Of a stretch of DNA of 64,000 nucleotides, positions 8,129-16,662 are shown piece by piece (positions within the stretch are counted from its first letter, which is position 1; every line of letters starts with the position of its first letter). Both the position numbers and the translations under genes were made by a program. The notes beneath the pieces are model-generated. The model was given only the letters and a program-made list of their open reading frames with translations, was not told where the DNA came from and did not search any database. Source of the DNA: Daejeonia sp002484105 (GTDB lineage Bacteria; Bacteroidota; Bacteroidia; Flavobacteriales; Weeksellaceae); NCBI RefSeq assembly GCF_051175565.1, contig NZ_CP195105.1, positions 558,001-622,000 on the forward strand. The letters run 5' to 3'.

Positions 8129-11100
8129 TTAAACGTTTTCTTCTTTTCTGTTTCTTACTTTGGTATGGTAAAAGACATTTGGCTTGGTGCCAATCTCTTC
8201 AAGCAGCAGATACCTTCTGTTGCTTGAGTAAAGTTTTCTCACTTCAGAAGATTTGTCATTCATATCACCAAACTGCATAGCTCCGGTAGAACAAGCCTGA
8301 GAACAAGCGGTGGTAAATTCGCCATCCTTCACGGTTCTTCCTTCTTTCTTTGCTGTAAGAATAGTGTCCTGTGTTCTCTGGATACACATAGAGCATTTTT
8401 CCATTACCCCTCTTGTTCTGGTTACCACATCCGGGTTCAGAACCATTCTTCCGAGGTCATTGTTCATCTGGAAGTCAAATTTGTCATTCAGAGCATAATT
8501 GAACCAGTTGAATCGTCTTACTTTATAGGGGCAGTTGTTGGCACAGTATCTTGTACCGATACATCTGTTGTAAGCCATCATGTTCTGTCCCTGCTTGCCA
8601 TGTGAAGTTGCAGCAACCGGGCATACGGTTTCACAAGGGGCATGGTTACAGTGCTGACACATTACCGGCTGGAAGATGACATCCGGATTTTCTGCAGGAT
8701 GATTGAGGACTCCGCTTTCTTTGTTGAATGCGTTTCCGTACATATCAGGAACATTCATTCCTTTTGCAACAGCTTCTGCAGGCTCCAGTTTTTCTTTAGC
8801 AGAGTAATAACGGTCAATTCTCAGCCAGTACATATCACGGGACATTCTGACTTCATCTTTTCCAACTACAGGGACATTGTTTTCTGCCTGGCAGGCAATA
8901 ACGCAGGCTCCGCATCCTGTACAGGAGTTCAGGTCAACAGAAAGGTTGAAGTGCGGTCCGTCGGTATCATCAAAGGCATCCCAAAGATCAATTTTTCTTG
9001 CCGGGAGAGCGCCGTTGATGGTATGGTATTCCAAAGGTTTGTTCCATCCCTCATGTTCATCATCAAAAGGAACATTCAGGAAGGTTTCCAGAGGAACTTC
9101 TTTTGCAATTTCGTAGCGTCCCATCAGGGTATTCTGAAGCTGCATTCCCGCAAACTCATGCTGGCCTGAAGTTTTTTCAATTTTTACATTGCTGAGGATG
9201 AGATTGCTTCCGTCAAAAAGTGGATATGCATTGACACCCGTTTCTGCAACTTTTCCGGAATGGTATTTACCATAACCTACAGCAAGTCCAAGAGATCCGT
9301 CTGCCTGGCCGGGTTGTATGAATACCGGAACATCTTTAATGGTTACTCCGTTTACGGTAATATTTACTTTGTCGCCGTTCAGTTGCATTCTTCCGTTCAG
9401 GCTGTTTTCGAGGCCGAGCTTTTTAGCATCAGCAGGGGAGATGCTCAGGTAATTGTCCCAGGAAAGTCTGCTGATCGGGTCAGGAAGTTCCTGAAGCCAA
9501 GGATTGTTGGCCTGTGTTCCGTCTCCGATAGCTGTACTGGTATACAGTGTCAGTTCCAGATCGGAAGGTTGTATTTTACTGATTTCAGCAATTGCAAGAT
9601 CCGCATTGCCTCCGGTATAGGATAATCCGTCGGTGGCGGCGATATCTGCAATACCGTTATATAATGCTTTGTTGAAAGAAAGCCCGTTCAGTATTGTTGT
9701 GGCATTTGCTTTCAGATAATTGTAGTAATTATTGGCAGGGCTGTTTTTGCCATGGATCCATACAAGAAGGGATTCTTCAAGCTGTCTTGGCTTGAAGACT
9801 TTCTGTATAGCAGGCTGCATCAGGGCATATGTACCGCTTTGCGGCATCAGGTCTCCCCAGGATTCCAGCCAGTTGGCAACAGGAATAACTGCTTTGGAAG
9901 CGTCATATATTTCATCTTTCTTCTGGCAGAAGGAAATTACGTTGCCGGCTTTTGCAAGGGCAGCTTTGAAGGCAGCTCCGTCTTTGGACGAATAAACAGG
10001 GTTGACATCATTCACAATAAGAGTGCCTACCTGCCCGCTTTTCAGCCATGAGAGGAATTCGTTATATTTTGCTCCGTCAAATTCTTTCAGGTAACTAGCT
10101 TTTCCGGTAAAGGCAGCAGAACCGAGTTTTTGGTTGATCAGATGAGAAAGGACAACTGCTGCTTTGGAACCGTCTGCAAATACTACGGCATTGCTCCCTT
10201 TGGTCTGAAGTTCTTTTACAATTGCGGCTGCTGTTTTGTCAGAAGTTCCACCGCTCAGTCCTTTGTACACTTCAGTTAGAGTTTTCAGGATGGCTGTAGG
10301 TTTCAGTCTGATTCGGGTATCCGCATTGGCACCGGTAAGGCTCATGTTGGATTCTACCTGAATATGTCTGAGCATTTTCTCGCCAGGCTTTCTTGCCGCA
10401 GCATAAGATGCTTCAAGGCTGTGTCCGTTGAAATCACCCAGAAAATCAGCTCCGAAAGAAACTACGAGCTGAGTATTGGCAAGGTCGTATACTGGAAGTG
10501 CACGCTGTCCGAATACTTCTTGCGCCGCATCCAGATGGGCTGCATAAGGATAGGCGTCATAAATAACCAGTTCTGCAGTAGGATATTTTGCTTTGAAATC
10601 TTCAAAGAGTTTTTTGAAGGTCGGAGAGGGTTTGGAATGAGAAAGTACAACGATTTTCTTGTTGCTCTGTGTACTTTCAGCAAGTGCTTTCAGCACGTAG
10701 TCGTCTACTTTGTCAAAGGTTTCATCTTTCCCATCCAGCTTGGGCTGTTTTACTTTGTCGTTATCATATAGAGAAAGTACAGCGGCCTGTGCTCTGGCAT
10801 TGGTTTTCCCAAGGTCTCCGGCTGCCGGATTAGGTTCAATCTTGATAGGTCTTCCTTCGCGGGTTTTTACAAGCACACTGGCAAAATCAAATCCGTCGAA
10901 ATAGGAGGATGCAAAATAATTGGGAACCCCTGGAATGATGTTGTGTGGTTTTACCACATACGGAATGGTTTTTACTACTGGTGCTTCGCAGGCAGCAAGA
11001 GTGACTGCAGCTGTAGAGAATCCAAGCAGTTTCAGGAAATCTCTTCGGGTGGTGTTGGCACTCCCTTCTTTGTCGTTTCCTGAGAAATCATCTACCGGAA

Positions 11101-11194
11101 GTTCATCCTGAAATTCTTTTTGAGCCAACTTCTGTGTCAGAGTCGGGTCTTTAAGCTCATGAATACTTCTGAATTGTATTTTGTTTGAAGCCAT
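8129..11194 (-). CDS. actB: Alternative complex III subunit B (Tat-exported iron-sulfur, molybdopterin-oxidoreductase-like)
   Basis: This 1021-residue periplasmic subunit has an unusual N-terminus in which a Tat motif (TTRRDFLK, Arg50-Arg51) lies after about 48 cytosolic residues. It is followed by a hydrophobic stretch ending LAACEAP, where Cys69 could be lipidated, as reported for Flavobacterium ActB. Residues about 90-740 resemble a molybdopterin oxidoreductase fold that in this family lacks the cofactor. Residues about 755-960 form the ferredoxin part: CTGCGACVIAC, CQHCNHAPCETVCP, CIGTRYCANNCP and CSMC with a later CSQAC, enough for three [4Fe-4S] clusters and one [3Fe-4S]. It relays electrons from quinol towards the haems of ActA. 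Confidence 0.95.
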   Translation of the reverse strand: MASNKIQFRSIHELKDPTLTQKLAQKEFQDELPVDDFSGNDKEGSANTTRRDFLKLLGFSTAAVTLAACEAPVVKTIPYVVKPHNIIPGVPNYFASSYFDGFDFASVLVKTREGRPIKIEPNPAAGDLGKTNARAQAAVLSLYDNDKVKQPKLDGKDETFDKVDDYVLKALAESTQSNKKIVVLSHSKPSPTFKKLFEDFKAKYPTAELVIYDAYPYAAHLDAAQEVFGQRALPVYDLANTQLVVSFGADFLGDFNGHSLEASYAAARKPGEKMLRHIQVESNMSLTGANADTRIRLKPTAILKTLTEVYKGLSGGTSDKTAAAIVKELQTKGSNAVVFADGSKAAVVLSHLINQKLGSAAFTGKASYLKEFDGAKYNEFLSWLKSGQVGTLIVNDVNPVYSSKDGAAFKAALAKAGNVISFCQKKDEIYDASKAVIPVANWLESWGDLMPQSGTYALMQPAIQKVFKPRQLEESLLVWIHGKNSPANNYYNYLKANATTILNGLSFNKALYNGIADIAATDGLSYTGGNADLAIAEISKIQPSDLELTLYTSTAIGDGTQANNPWLQELPDPISRLSWDNYLSISPADAKKLGLENSLNGRMQLNGDKVNITVNGVTIKDVPVFIQPGQADGSLGLAVGYGKYHSGKVAETGVNAYPLFDGSNLILSNVKIEKTSGQHEFAGMQLQNTLMGRYEIAKEVPLETFLNVPFDDEHEGWNKPLEYHTINGALPARKIDLWDAFDDTDGPHFNLSVDLNSCTGCGACVIACQAENNVPVVGKDEVRMSRDMYWLRIDRYYSAKEKLEPAEAVAKGMNVPDMYGNAFNKESGVLNHPAENPDVIFQPVMCQHCNHAPCETVCPVAATSHGKQGQNMMAYNRCIGTRYCANNCPYKVRRFNWFNYALNDKFDFQMNNDLGRMVLNPDVVTRTRGVMEKCSMCIQRTQDTILTAKKEGRTVKDGEFTTACSQACSTGAMQFGDMNDKSSEVRKLYSSNRRYLLLEEIGTKPNVFYHTKVRNRKEENV

Positions 11195-11217
11195 TTATAC
11201 TTCTGATTTTATCGTTA

Positions 11218-12582
11218 TTAATAATGACATTTACCACATTCAAGACCACCGATGGCGTCTACAGTAATTTTACCGTCGGATTTAGGGTACTGTTTTTTCA
11301 ACTTGTCGTGCAGATTTTTGAAATATTCTGCATTGTATCCGTTGGTCATATCAACTTCTGTTGTTCTGTGGCATTCGATACACCATCCCATGGTGAAATC
11401 ATTGGCCATCTGCACTACATTCATGGTGTCAATCTTGCCATGGCAGGCTTTACATACAACGTCAATCTGGTTATTGGGGTTCTTTTTGTTGAAAGAACTG
11501 ATGATGGCTTTTTCGCCGGCAATAACGTGCTGTGAGTGGTTGAAGTAAACAAAATCCGGCATATTATGGATTCTCGTCCATTCTACAGGCTGTGTTTTTC
11601 CGGTGTACTGCTGTTTGTCGGCATCCCAGCCTACAGCGGCATAGATTTTTTTGATTTCTCCGTCATAGAAATCCTTGCTTTTGCCTGGTTCTATATATTT
11701 GCCGTTATATTCGGAGATGCTCCGGTGACAGTTCATACAGACATTCATGGAAGGGATTTCGGATACTTTTCCGTATTTGGCACCTGAGTGACAGAGCTGA
11801 CAATCGATTTTGTTTTCTCCGGCATGGATTTTATGTGAGAAATAAATAGGTTGTTCTGGTTTGTAACCTTTGTAAACCCCAATCCACATTAGCCAGTTCC
11901 ATACGCCGTAGAAGGCAAAAAGCGTAACAAGACCGAGCAGTATTTTTCCAACAAGATTGTATTTTTCGTAAAGCTCTCCGAAAGATTTTATTCTGGTAGA
12001 GTCCAGGTCGTTCAGTTCGGGAGATTCCTGTATTTTAACGAGTTGTCTGAGTTTCAGGAGTACCCAAAGCAGTAACCCAAAAATGGCCACCAGAGATCCA
12101 AGAATGATTTTGGAATTCAGATTGTCCTGCTGTGCTTTTGCAGCGGCAGCGCCGTTGTCTGCTGTAGCTGTAGCATCTGCAGCAGCGGGCTCTTCTTTAG
12201 GAGGATTGGTGGTATAGGCGAGGATGTCATTGATGTCCGTGTCGGTAAGGTTCGGGAACACCTGCATCTCGGTTTTGTTGAACTGTTCGTAGATTTTGTT
12301 TGCGTAGGCATCACCTGAAGCGCGCAGGGACTTATTGTCTTTTATCCACTTGTGAAGCCAGTCTGTATCCAGGCCTTCTTCGCTTTTCAGTTTTTCTACA
12401 ATACCTCCCAATGCGGGGCCTACAACCTGTTTGTCAAGGGCGTGGCATGCGGTACAGTTTGCTTTGAACAGCTTCTCTCCGTTTTTTGGATCACCTTCCT
12501 GTCCATAAACAGAAGCATAGGTTGACAGCAATAAGCCTATTGCAACTAAACCTTTTTTGTAATGCTTTCTCCAACTAATCAT
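11218..12582 (-). CDS. actA: Alternative complex III subunit A (six-haem cytochrome c)
   Basis: 454 residues. After an N-terminal signal or anchor helix comes a class I cytochrome c domain with CTACH (Cys43-His47) and Met in EMQVFP. An Ala/Thr-rich linker leads to a transmembrane helix at about 158-178 and another at about 213-235. The C-terminal multihaem part has five further motifs: CQLCH (261), CMNCH (282), CKACH (377), CIECH (401) and CGKCH (449). That is six CxxCH sites in total, against five in the best-known ActA from Rhodothermus. It is the first gene of the act operon and 23 bp upstream of actB. It faces the periplasm and moves electrons from ActB to soluble carriers or oxidases. 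Confidence 0.95.
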   Translation of the reverse strand: MISWRKHYKKGLVAIGLLLSTYASVYGQEGDPKNGEKLFKANCTACHALDKQVVGPALGGIVEKLKSEEGLDTDWLHKWIKDNKSLRASGDAYANKIYEQFNKTEMQVFPNLTDTDINDILAYTTNPPKEEPAAADATATADNGAAAAKAQQDNLNSKIILGSLVAIFGLLLWVLLKLRQLVKIQESPELNDLDSTRIKSFGELYEKYNLVGKILLGLVTLFAFYGVWNWLMWIGVYKGYKPEQPIYFSHKIHAGENKIDCQLCHSGAKYGKVSEIPSMNVCMNCHRSISEYNGKYIEPGKSKDFYDGEIKKIYAAVGWDADKQQYTGKTQPVEWTRIHNMPDFVYFNHSQHVIAGEKAIISSFNKKNPNNQIDVVCKACHGKIDTMNVVQMANDFTMGWCIECHRTTEVDMTNGYNAEYFKNLHDKLKKQYPKSDGKITVDAIGGLECGKCHY

Positions 12583-12629
12583 TTATGTAAAATTGGGTTA
12601 TGTAAAATATATATTTCCGTTTAGTTCCG

Positions 12630-12657
12630 CAAAAATATAACTTTTAACACAAAATTA
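12630..12657 (-). promoter_or_regulatory. Possible -7 boxes for the act operon
   Basis: Two minus-strand matches to TAnnTTTG lie upstream of actA: TATTTTTG (12637 to 12630) and TAATTTTG (12657 to 12650). Neither has a TTTG at the usual 19-bp distance, so I cannot say which is used. The distance to the actA start (48-68 bases) would give a longer leader than other genes here have. Confidence 0.3.
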
Positions 12658-12719
12658 AGACTGTGATATCGCAGGTTTTGGAATCGGGGTTTAATTTGTA
12701 TTAGTTCTAAATAAGTGGT

Positions 12720-12750
12720 TTTGGTATGTTTTTTATTTGTGCTACATTTG
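12720..12750 (+). promoter_or_regulatory. Promoter of the SPOR-domain gene
   Basis: A textbook Bacteroidota promoter: -33 TTTG at 12720-12723, a 19-bp spacer and -7 TACATTTG at 12743-12750. The ATG of the SPOR gene follows after exactly 17 bases. Confidence 0.75.
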
Positions 12751-12767
12751 CTGAAAAATTCATATAG

Positions 12768-13298
12768 ATGAAAAATCTGATCAAACTGTCTTCTGTTGTC
12801 ATGCTGTTTTCCTTTGCTTTTTCCCATGCTCAGGAAGTGGTCAGGAAAGATACTTTGTCCGGAACAGAACTGACTTTTTCTGCCAGTAAAAAGATTAGTG
12901 ATCTGATGGATAAAATGGAAGGAGGCTGTGCTGATAAGTTTTCAGATAAGAACAGGGAAGGCACTCACGCTGCTTCTGTACCAGCTAAAGTTGTGGTCCC
13001 GAGCAGGAAACTGACAACGGCCGAAATATGTCAGCAGAATCCCAGAATTATGGGATACAAAATTCAGTTGACGGTGGTGAAGAGCAATAAGGAAGCAAAC
13101 GAAGTGAAAGCTTATTTCCGCAGACGTTTCCCTTCCATCAAAGCGGAAACGGATGCCTCGCTGAGGCCCAACTATAAAATCCTTGTTGGCAGCTATTTCA
13201 CCAAGCAAAGCGCCGCGTCGGATTTGAAAAGGATACGAGAGTATTTTAAAAGTGCGGGCATCGTACAGTATTATATTTTCTGTGCTGAAGCAAAATAA
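12768..13298 (+). CDS. Secreted SPOR-domain protein
   Basis: 176 residues. Signal peptide MKNLIKLSSVVMLFSFAFSHA is followed by a short linker and a C-terminal SPOR (sporulation-related repeat) domain from about residue 85 to the end. The domain contains GYKIQLTVVKSNKEANEV and YKILVGSYFTKQSAASDL. SPOR domains bind denuded glycan strands of peptidoglycan, often at division sites. Two or three Cys residues (CADK, ICQQN, FCAEAK) may form a disulfide. It diverges from actA across 185 bp; this pairing with the act operon is common in Flavobacteriia, but a functional link is unproven. Confidence 0.8.
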   Translation: MKNLIKLSSVVMLFSFAFSHAQEVVRKDTLSGTELTFSASKKISDLMDKMEGGCADKFSDKNREGTHAASVPAKVVVPSRKLTTAEICQQNPRIMGYKIQLTVVKSNKEANEVKAYFRRRFPSIKAETDASLRPNYKILVGSYFTKQSAASDLKRIREYFKSAGIVQYYIFCAEAK

Positions 13299-13318
13299 GG
13301 AAAATCCAGAATTGAAAT

Positions 13319-13349
13319 AAAAAAGGAATGCGAGACTGCATTCCTTTTT
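13319..13349. terminator. Bidirectional terminator between convergent SPOR and TPR genes
   Basis: A strong hairpin AAAAGGAATGC / GCATTCCTTTT with a six-base loop sits between the SPOR gene stop (plus) and the TPR gene stop (minus). The flanking A and T runs suit both strands. Confidence 0.8.
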
Positions 13350-14720
13350 CTATTTGTTGCCGGTTTTTATTTTCTTTACCTCTTCTTTGATGAAGGGGTA
13401 TTTTCGTTGCATATCATTCAGTATGCTCGGGTCGGTGGCCAGTGCTTTCTGCAATGCTTTCACCGATTTGGAGTCGTCACCAAGATGGTGGTAGGCGTTG
13501 CTCATCTGATAGTATAGTTCTGCACGTTTGTGTTTTCTTAATGCTGTTTTCAATAAGGTGACTGCGTCTTCGTATTCGCCGATCAGCATGGTGACTTCTA
13601 TATAGATATACCAGTTGTAGAAACTTCCGGGCTCTGCCTCCACGAGTTTTTTCATACAGACAAGGCTTTCTTCAAAATTTCCCGAGTCTACATATAGAAA
13701 AGCGAGGCGTTTCTGGTAATCCACATTGCTTCCGTTCAGCTGTGCTGCTTCTTTTGCAAAATAGAGTGCTTCTTTTTTACTGCCGAGTTCTTCATAAATA
13801 TATGATTGCTCCATCATGGAGAGATAGAACTGAGGATCCTCGCGGAGAGATTTCTGGAAAGCGTTCATGGCATCCAGAAGTTTGTTCTGGAATTTGTAAC
13901 AAAGGCCTATTTTGTAATAGGTAAATGCTTTGGTATATTCTTTTTCAAGCATTTCTTCATATACTTCAATGGCTTTGTCGTATTCTTTCAGGGCTTCATA
14001 ACACGCCGCCTTGTTGGAGTAAACCCCTACTGCATTGCTGTTGATGGCCAGCAGATAGTCGAAACCTTTAATAGCTTCCGCATAGTTTTTGCGGTTGAAG
14101 TAAAACTGCCCATACTCGAACCAGGCTGTTTCAGAAAAAGGAAACTGATCCAGATATCCGTTCAGGAATTGGACGGCTTCGTTCCTTTTTTTCAGCCGGT
14201 TGAAACAGGACATGATATTTTCCAGTGCATAATCGTCATAAGGATCAAAGTTAAGCGCTTCCTTGTAATGTTTCAGAGCAAGGAAAGGGTCGTCAAGATT
14301 AACATATTCGTCGGCAATAAAATTGTGCAGGAAATTTTGCTCTTCACCAAGTTCCAGAGCCTTTTCGCAATAGGTAATGGATTTTCTGGGATTGCCGAGG
14401 CTGCTGTAATATTTGGCACAACATACCAAGTAGTCAGTATCTTCAATCGCTGTATCGCGGAATTCTTCGATAATCCTGCGTGCTTCTGGATAGTTTTCCA
14501 GTTCCAGTAGGACTTCCAGTTTTTTGATTTTGATATCCACGGAGTTGGGGTGAAGTTTGGTGGCATAGTTCACGGCAATCTCTGCGTAGCTGATATCACC
14601 AAGTTCCAGATAATAGATAATAATGTCTTCAAGCTCATCTGTATCAAAGTAGAGCTCTTCATTATTCTCAATCATTTCTTCGAACTTTTTGGCAAGTTCG
14701 TTTTCAAAAAATTCTTCCAA
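13350..14720 (-). CDS. Large cytosolic TPR-repeat protein
   Basis: 456 residues, no signal peptide and no transmembrane helix. Almost the whole length is tetratricopeptide repeats, with repeat signatures such as AEIAVNYATKLHP, ALKHYKEALNFDPYDDYAL, AIEVYEEMLEKEYTKAFTYYKIGLCYK and SVKALQKALATDPS. The N-terminal 30 residues are strongly acidic. TPR proteins are protein-interaction scaffolds; the partners are unknown. It has its own upstream region of 175 bp containing a palindrome (14800-14824) and is not obviously in an operon. Confidence 0.75.
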   Translation of the reverse strand: MEEFFENELAKKFEEMIENNEELYFDTDELEDIIIYYLELGDISYAEIAVNYATKLHPNSVDIKIKKLEVLLELENYPEARRIIEEFRDTAIEDTDYLVCCAKYYSSLGNPRKSITYCEKALELGEEQNFLHNFIADEYVNLDDPFLALKHYKEALNFDPYDDYALENIMSCFNRLKKRNEAVQFLNGYLDQFPFSETAWFEYGQFYFNRKNYAEAIKGFDYLLAINSNAVGVYSNKAACYEALKEYDKAIEVYEEMLEKEYTKAFTYYKIGLCYKFQNKLLDAMNAFQKSLREDPQFYLSMMEQSYIYEELGSKKEALYFAKEAAQLNGSNVDYQKRLAFLYVDSGNFEESLVCMKKLVEAEPGSFYNWYIYIEVTMLIGEYEDAVTLLKTALRKHKRAELYYQMSNAYHHLGDDSKSVKALQKALATDPSILNDMQRKYPFIKEEVKKIKTGNK

Positions 14721-14799
14721 TATTGTTTCTCATTCGTTCTTCCTGAGCAGGAATGTGAGCATTGCAAACTCAGAAAAAACTTTAATTTGATTAAACGCC

Positions 14800-14824
14800 G
14801 TCCTAAAATTATAAAATTTAGGAC
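14800..14824. repeat. 25-bp palindrome upstream of the TPR gene
   Basis: Perfect 8-base arms GTCCTAAA and TTTAGGAC are separated by nine A/T bases. It lies about 80 bases upstream of the TPR gene start, within the glmM-TPR intergenic region. It could be an operator for a dimeric regulator, a leader hairpin, or a weak terminator after glmM. There is no direct evidence for any of these. Confidence 0.4.
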
Positions 14825-14895
14825 AAATTCTTTCCAAAATGTGGATAAATGATGCATTTCCCATAAATGGAACTTGCAGAATTCTCCGCTTTTCT

Positions 14896-16278
14896 TTAGA
14901 TCAGGCTTTTGATTTTGCCAATCATACGGTCACCCAGTTCATCTGCTTCCTGTTGGGTGGATGCTTCGGTGTAGATTCGGATGATGGGTTCTGTATTTGA
15001 TTTTCTCAGATGTACCCAGTTGTTTGGGAAATCTATTTTGACACCATCCGCTGTACTTACTTCATCGTTTGGATATTCTTTCTGGACTTTAGTTAAAAGG
15101 TCGTCCACATTGATTTCCGGAGTCAGTTCCATTTTTTTCTTGCCCATGAAGTAGGAGGGATAGGTTTTTCTGAGTTCAGAAACGGTTTTGTTTTGTTGTG
15201 CAAGGTGGGTAAGGAAAAGTGCTGTGCCTACCAGAGAATCTCTTCCATAGTGAAGATCCGGATAGATCACACCTCCGTTGCCTTCACCTCCGATCACGGC
15301 ATTCTTTTCTTTCATCAGAGTTACAACATTCACTTCTCCCACAGCGCTTGCAGCATAGTCGCTCCCAAGTTTTCTGGCAACATCTCTCAGGGCACGGCTT
15401 GAAGAAAGGTTGGATACGGCAAAGCCTTTTTTCTGGCGAAGGAGATAATCTGCAACCGCTACCAAAGTATATTCTTCACCGAACATTTCTCCGTTTTCAT
15501 CAATAATGGCAAGACGATCCACATCCGGATCCACAACGATTCCAAGATCTGCCTTTTCTTTTTTTACCATTTTGCAGATATCCGTAAGGTGTTCCTTTAG
15601 AGGCTCCGGATTGTGGGGAAACTGGCCGTTTGGTTCGCAATACAGTCTGATAACTTCGCAGCCGAGTGTCTCAAGGAGTTTCGGAATGGCAATTCCACCA
15701 GTAGAATTTACAGCGTCAACAACAATTCTGAAATGTTTTGCACGGATGGCTTCTGCGTTCACCACGGGCAGCTGGAGAATCCTGGCAATATGGATATCCA
15801 TGGCATCGCTGCGGGTTTCGCAGGTGCCCAGATGGTCTACATCAGCATAAATGAAGTTTTCTTCTGCAGCAAGTTTCAGTACTTCTGCACCATTTTCTGC
15901 AGTGATGAATTCGCCTTTTTCGTTCAGGAGTTTCAGGGCATTCCATTGTTTTGGATTATGGGATGCGGTCAGGATAATCCCGCCGTCTGCATGGGTTTCG
16001 GTGACCATAATTTCCACCGTTGGAGTGGTTGACAAACCGAGATCGATAACATTAATGCCAAGCCCCTGCAGTGTGGAAATGACAAGCGAAGAAACCATCT
16101 GCCCGGAAATCCTTGCATCCCTTCCAATGACAAGAGTAAGATTCTGCTTCCCTCTGTTGTGCTGAAGCCAGCACCCGAAAGCAGATGTGAATTTGACTAT
16201 ATCTAAAGGTGTAAGATTTTCGTCTGTTTTTCCGCCAATGGTACCGCGGATTCCTGAAATACTTTTGATAAGTGACAT
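14896..16278 (-). CDS. glmM: Phosphoglucosamine mutase
   Basis: 460 residues of the alpha-D-phosphohexomutase family. It interconverts glucosamine-6-phosphate and glucosamine-1-phosphate on the way to UDP-GlcNAc for peptidoglycan and lipopolysaccharide. The active-site serine loop TASHNP is at residues 104-109 (Ser106 is the phosphoserine). The metal loop DPDVDRLAI and the sugar-binding GEGNGGVIYP segment are present, and the phosphate-binding RKSNTEPIIRIYTEA is near the C-terminus. Bacteroidota members can be called phosphomannomutase/phosphoglucomutase, so substrate preference is not certain. It stands alone between the TPR gene and the feo operon. Confidence 0.88.
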   Translation of the reverse strand: MSLIKSISGIRGTIGGKTDENLTPLDIVKFTSAFGCWLQHNRGKQNLTLVIGRDARISGQMVSSLVISTLQGLGINVIDLGLSTTPTVEIMVTETHADGGIILTASHNPKQWNALKLLNEKGEFITAENGAEVLKLAAEENFIYADVDHLGTCETRSDAMDIHIARILQLPVVNAEAIRAKHFRIVVDAVNSTGGIAIPKLLETLGCEVIRLYCEPNGQFPHNPEPLKEHLTDICKMVKKEKADLGIVVDPDVDRLAIIDENGEMFGEEYTLVAVADYLLRQKKGFAVSNLSSSRALRDVARKLGSDYAASAVGEVNVVTLMKEKNAVIGGEGNGGVIYPDLHYGRDSLVGTALFLTHLAQQNKTVSELRKTYPSYFMGKKKMELTPEINVDDLLTKVQKEYPNDEVSTADGVKIDFPNNWVHLRKSNTEPIIRIYTEASTQQEADELGDRMIGKIKSLI

Positions 16279-16326
16279 AGGGTATATAATTCAAATAATG
16301 ATATGACAACGAGATTCAACTGTCTG

Positions 16327-16354
16327 CAAAATTACGAAGAATTCTGTCACCAAA
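16327..16354 (-). promoter_or_regulatory. Candidate glmM promoter
   Basis: The minus-strand -7 TAATTTTG (16334 to 16327) is a perfect match. A TTTG lies 16 bp upstream (16354 to 16351), slightly closer than the usual 19. The glmM start follows 48 bases downstream. Confidence 0.4.
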
Positions 16355-16389
16355 GGAAAGTACTTCTGATGAAGAAAATCAAGTATTGT

Positions 16390-16539
16390 CTACGAGCAAC
16401 CGCAGTTTTTGTCGCAATGCGGTTTTTTGCTGCTGAATTTCCCTGATGAAAAATTTTTCCTTACCATTTTAAATATCATATAACATGCAAATGCTACCAG
16501 CACGGTAACGATGATATATTGCAAAACCAGTGCGTCCAT
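16390..16539 (-). CDS. FeoB-associated Cys-rich small membrane protein
   Basis: A 49-codon gene, ATG at 16539 and TAG at 16390-16392. The protein starts MDALVLQYIIVTVLVAF, a single transmembrane helix (about residues 4-22), then a basic stretch (KMVRKNF) and a Cys-rich tail HCDKNCGCS. This matches the FeoB-associated Cys-rich membrane protein family (PF12669), which is found next to feoB and may help iron handling as a stand-in for FeoC. It lies 123 bp downstream of feoB on the same strand. It is easily missed because of its size. Confidence 0.8.
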   Translation of the reverse strand: MDALVLQYIIVTVLVAFACYMIFKMVRKNFSSGKFSSKKPHCDKNCGCS

Positions 16540-16662
16540 TTTTATGAAATTTAATTTACTTTAAATTTTTTTTGTCTGTTTTCTACTGAAAATGAAGGAT
16601 TTAAAAACCCATGAGATGTGTTTTCAGCGCATGCAGAAGATATCAAAAAGCGTTCCCAAACT

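Noticed and set aside
12630..12657. A confident promoter for the act operon
   Set aside because: Two -7-like boxes exist, but neither has a -33 element at the right distance, so only a low-confidence entry was kept.
16399..16430. A hairpin ACCGCA / TGCGGT followed by T on the plus strand
   Set aside because: It lies inside the coding sequence of the small Feo protein, encodes its Cys-rich tail, and faces the wrong strand to end that transcript.
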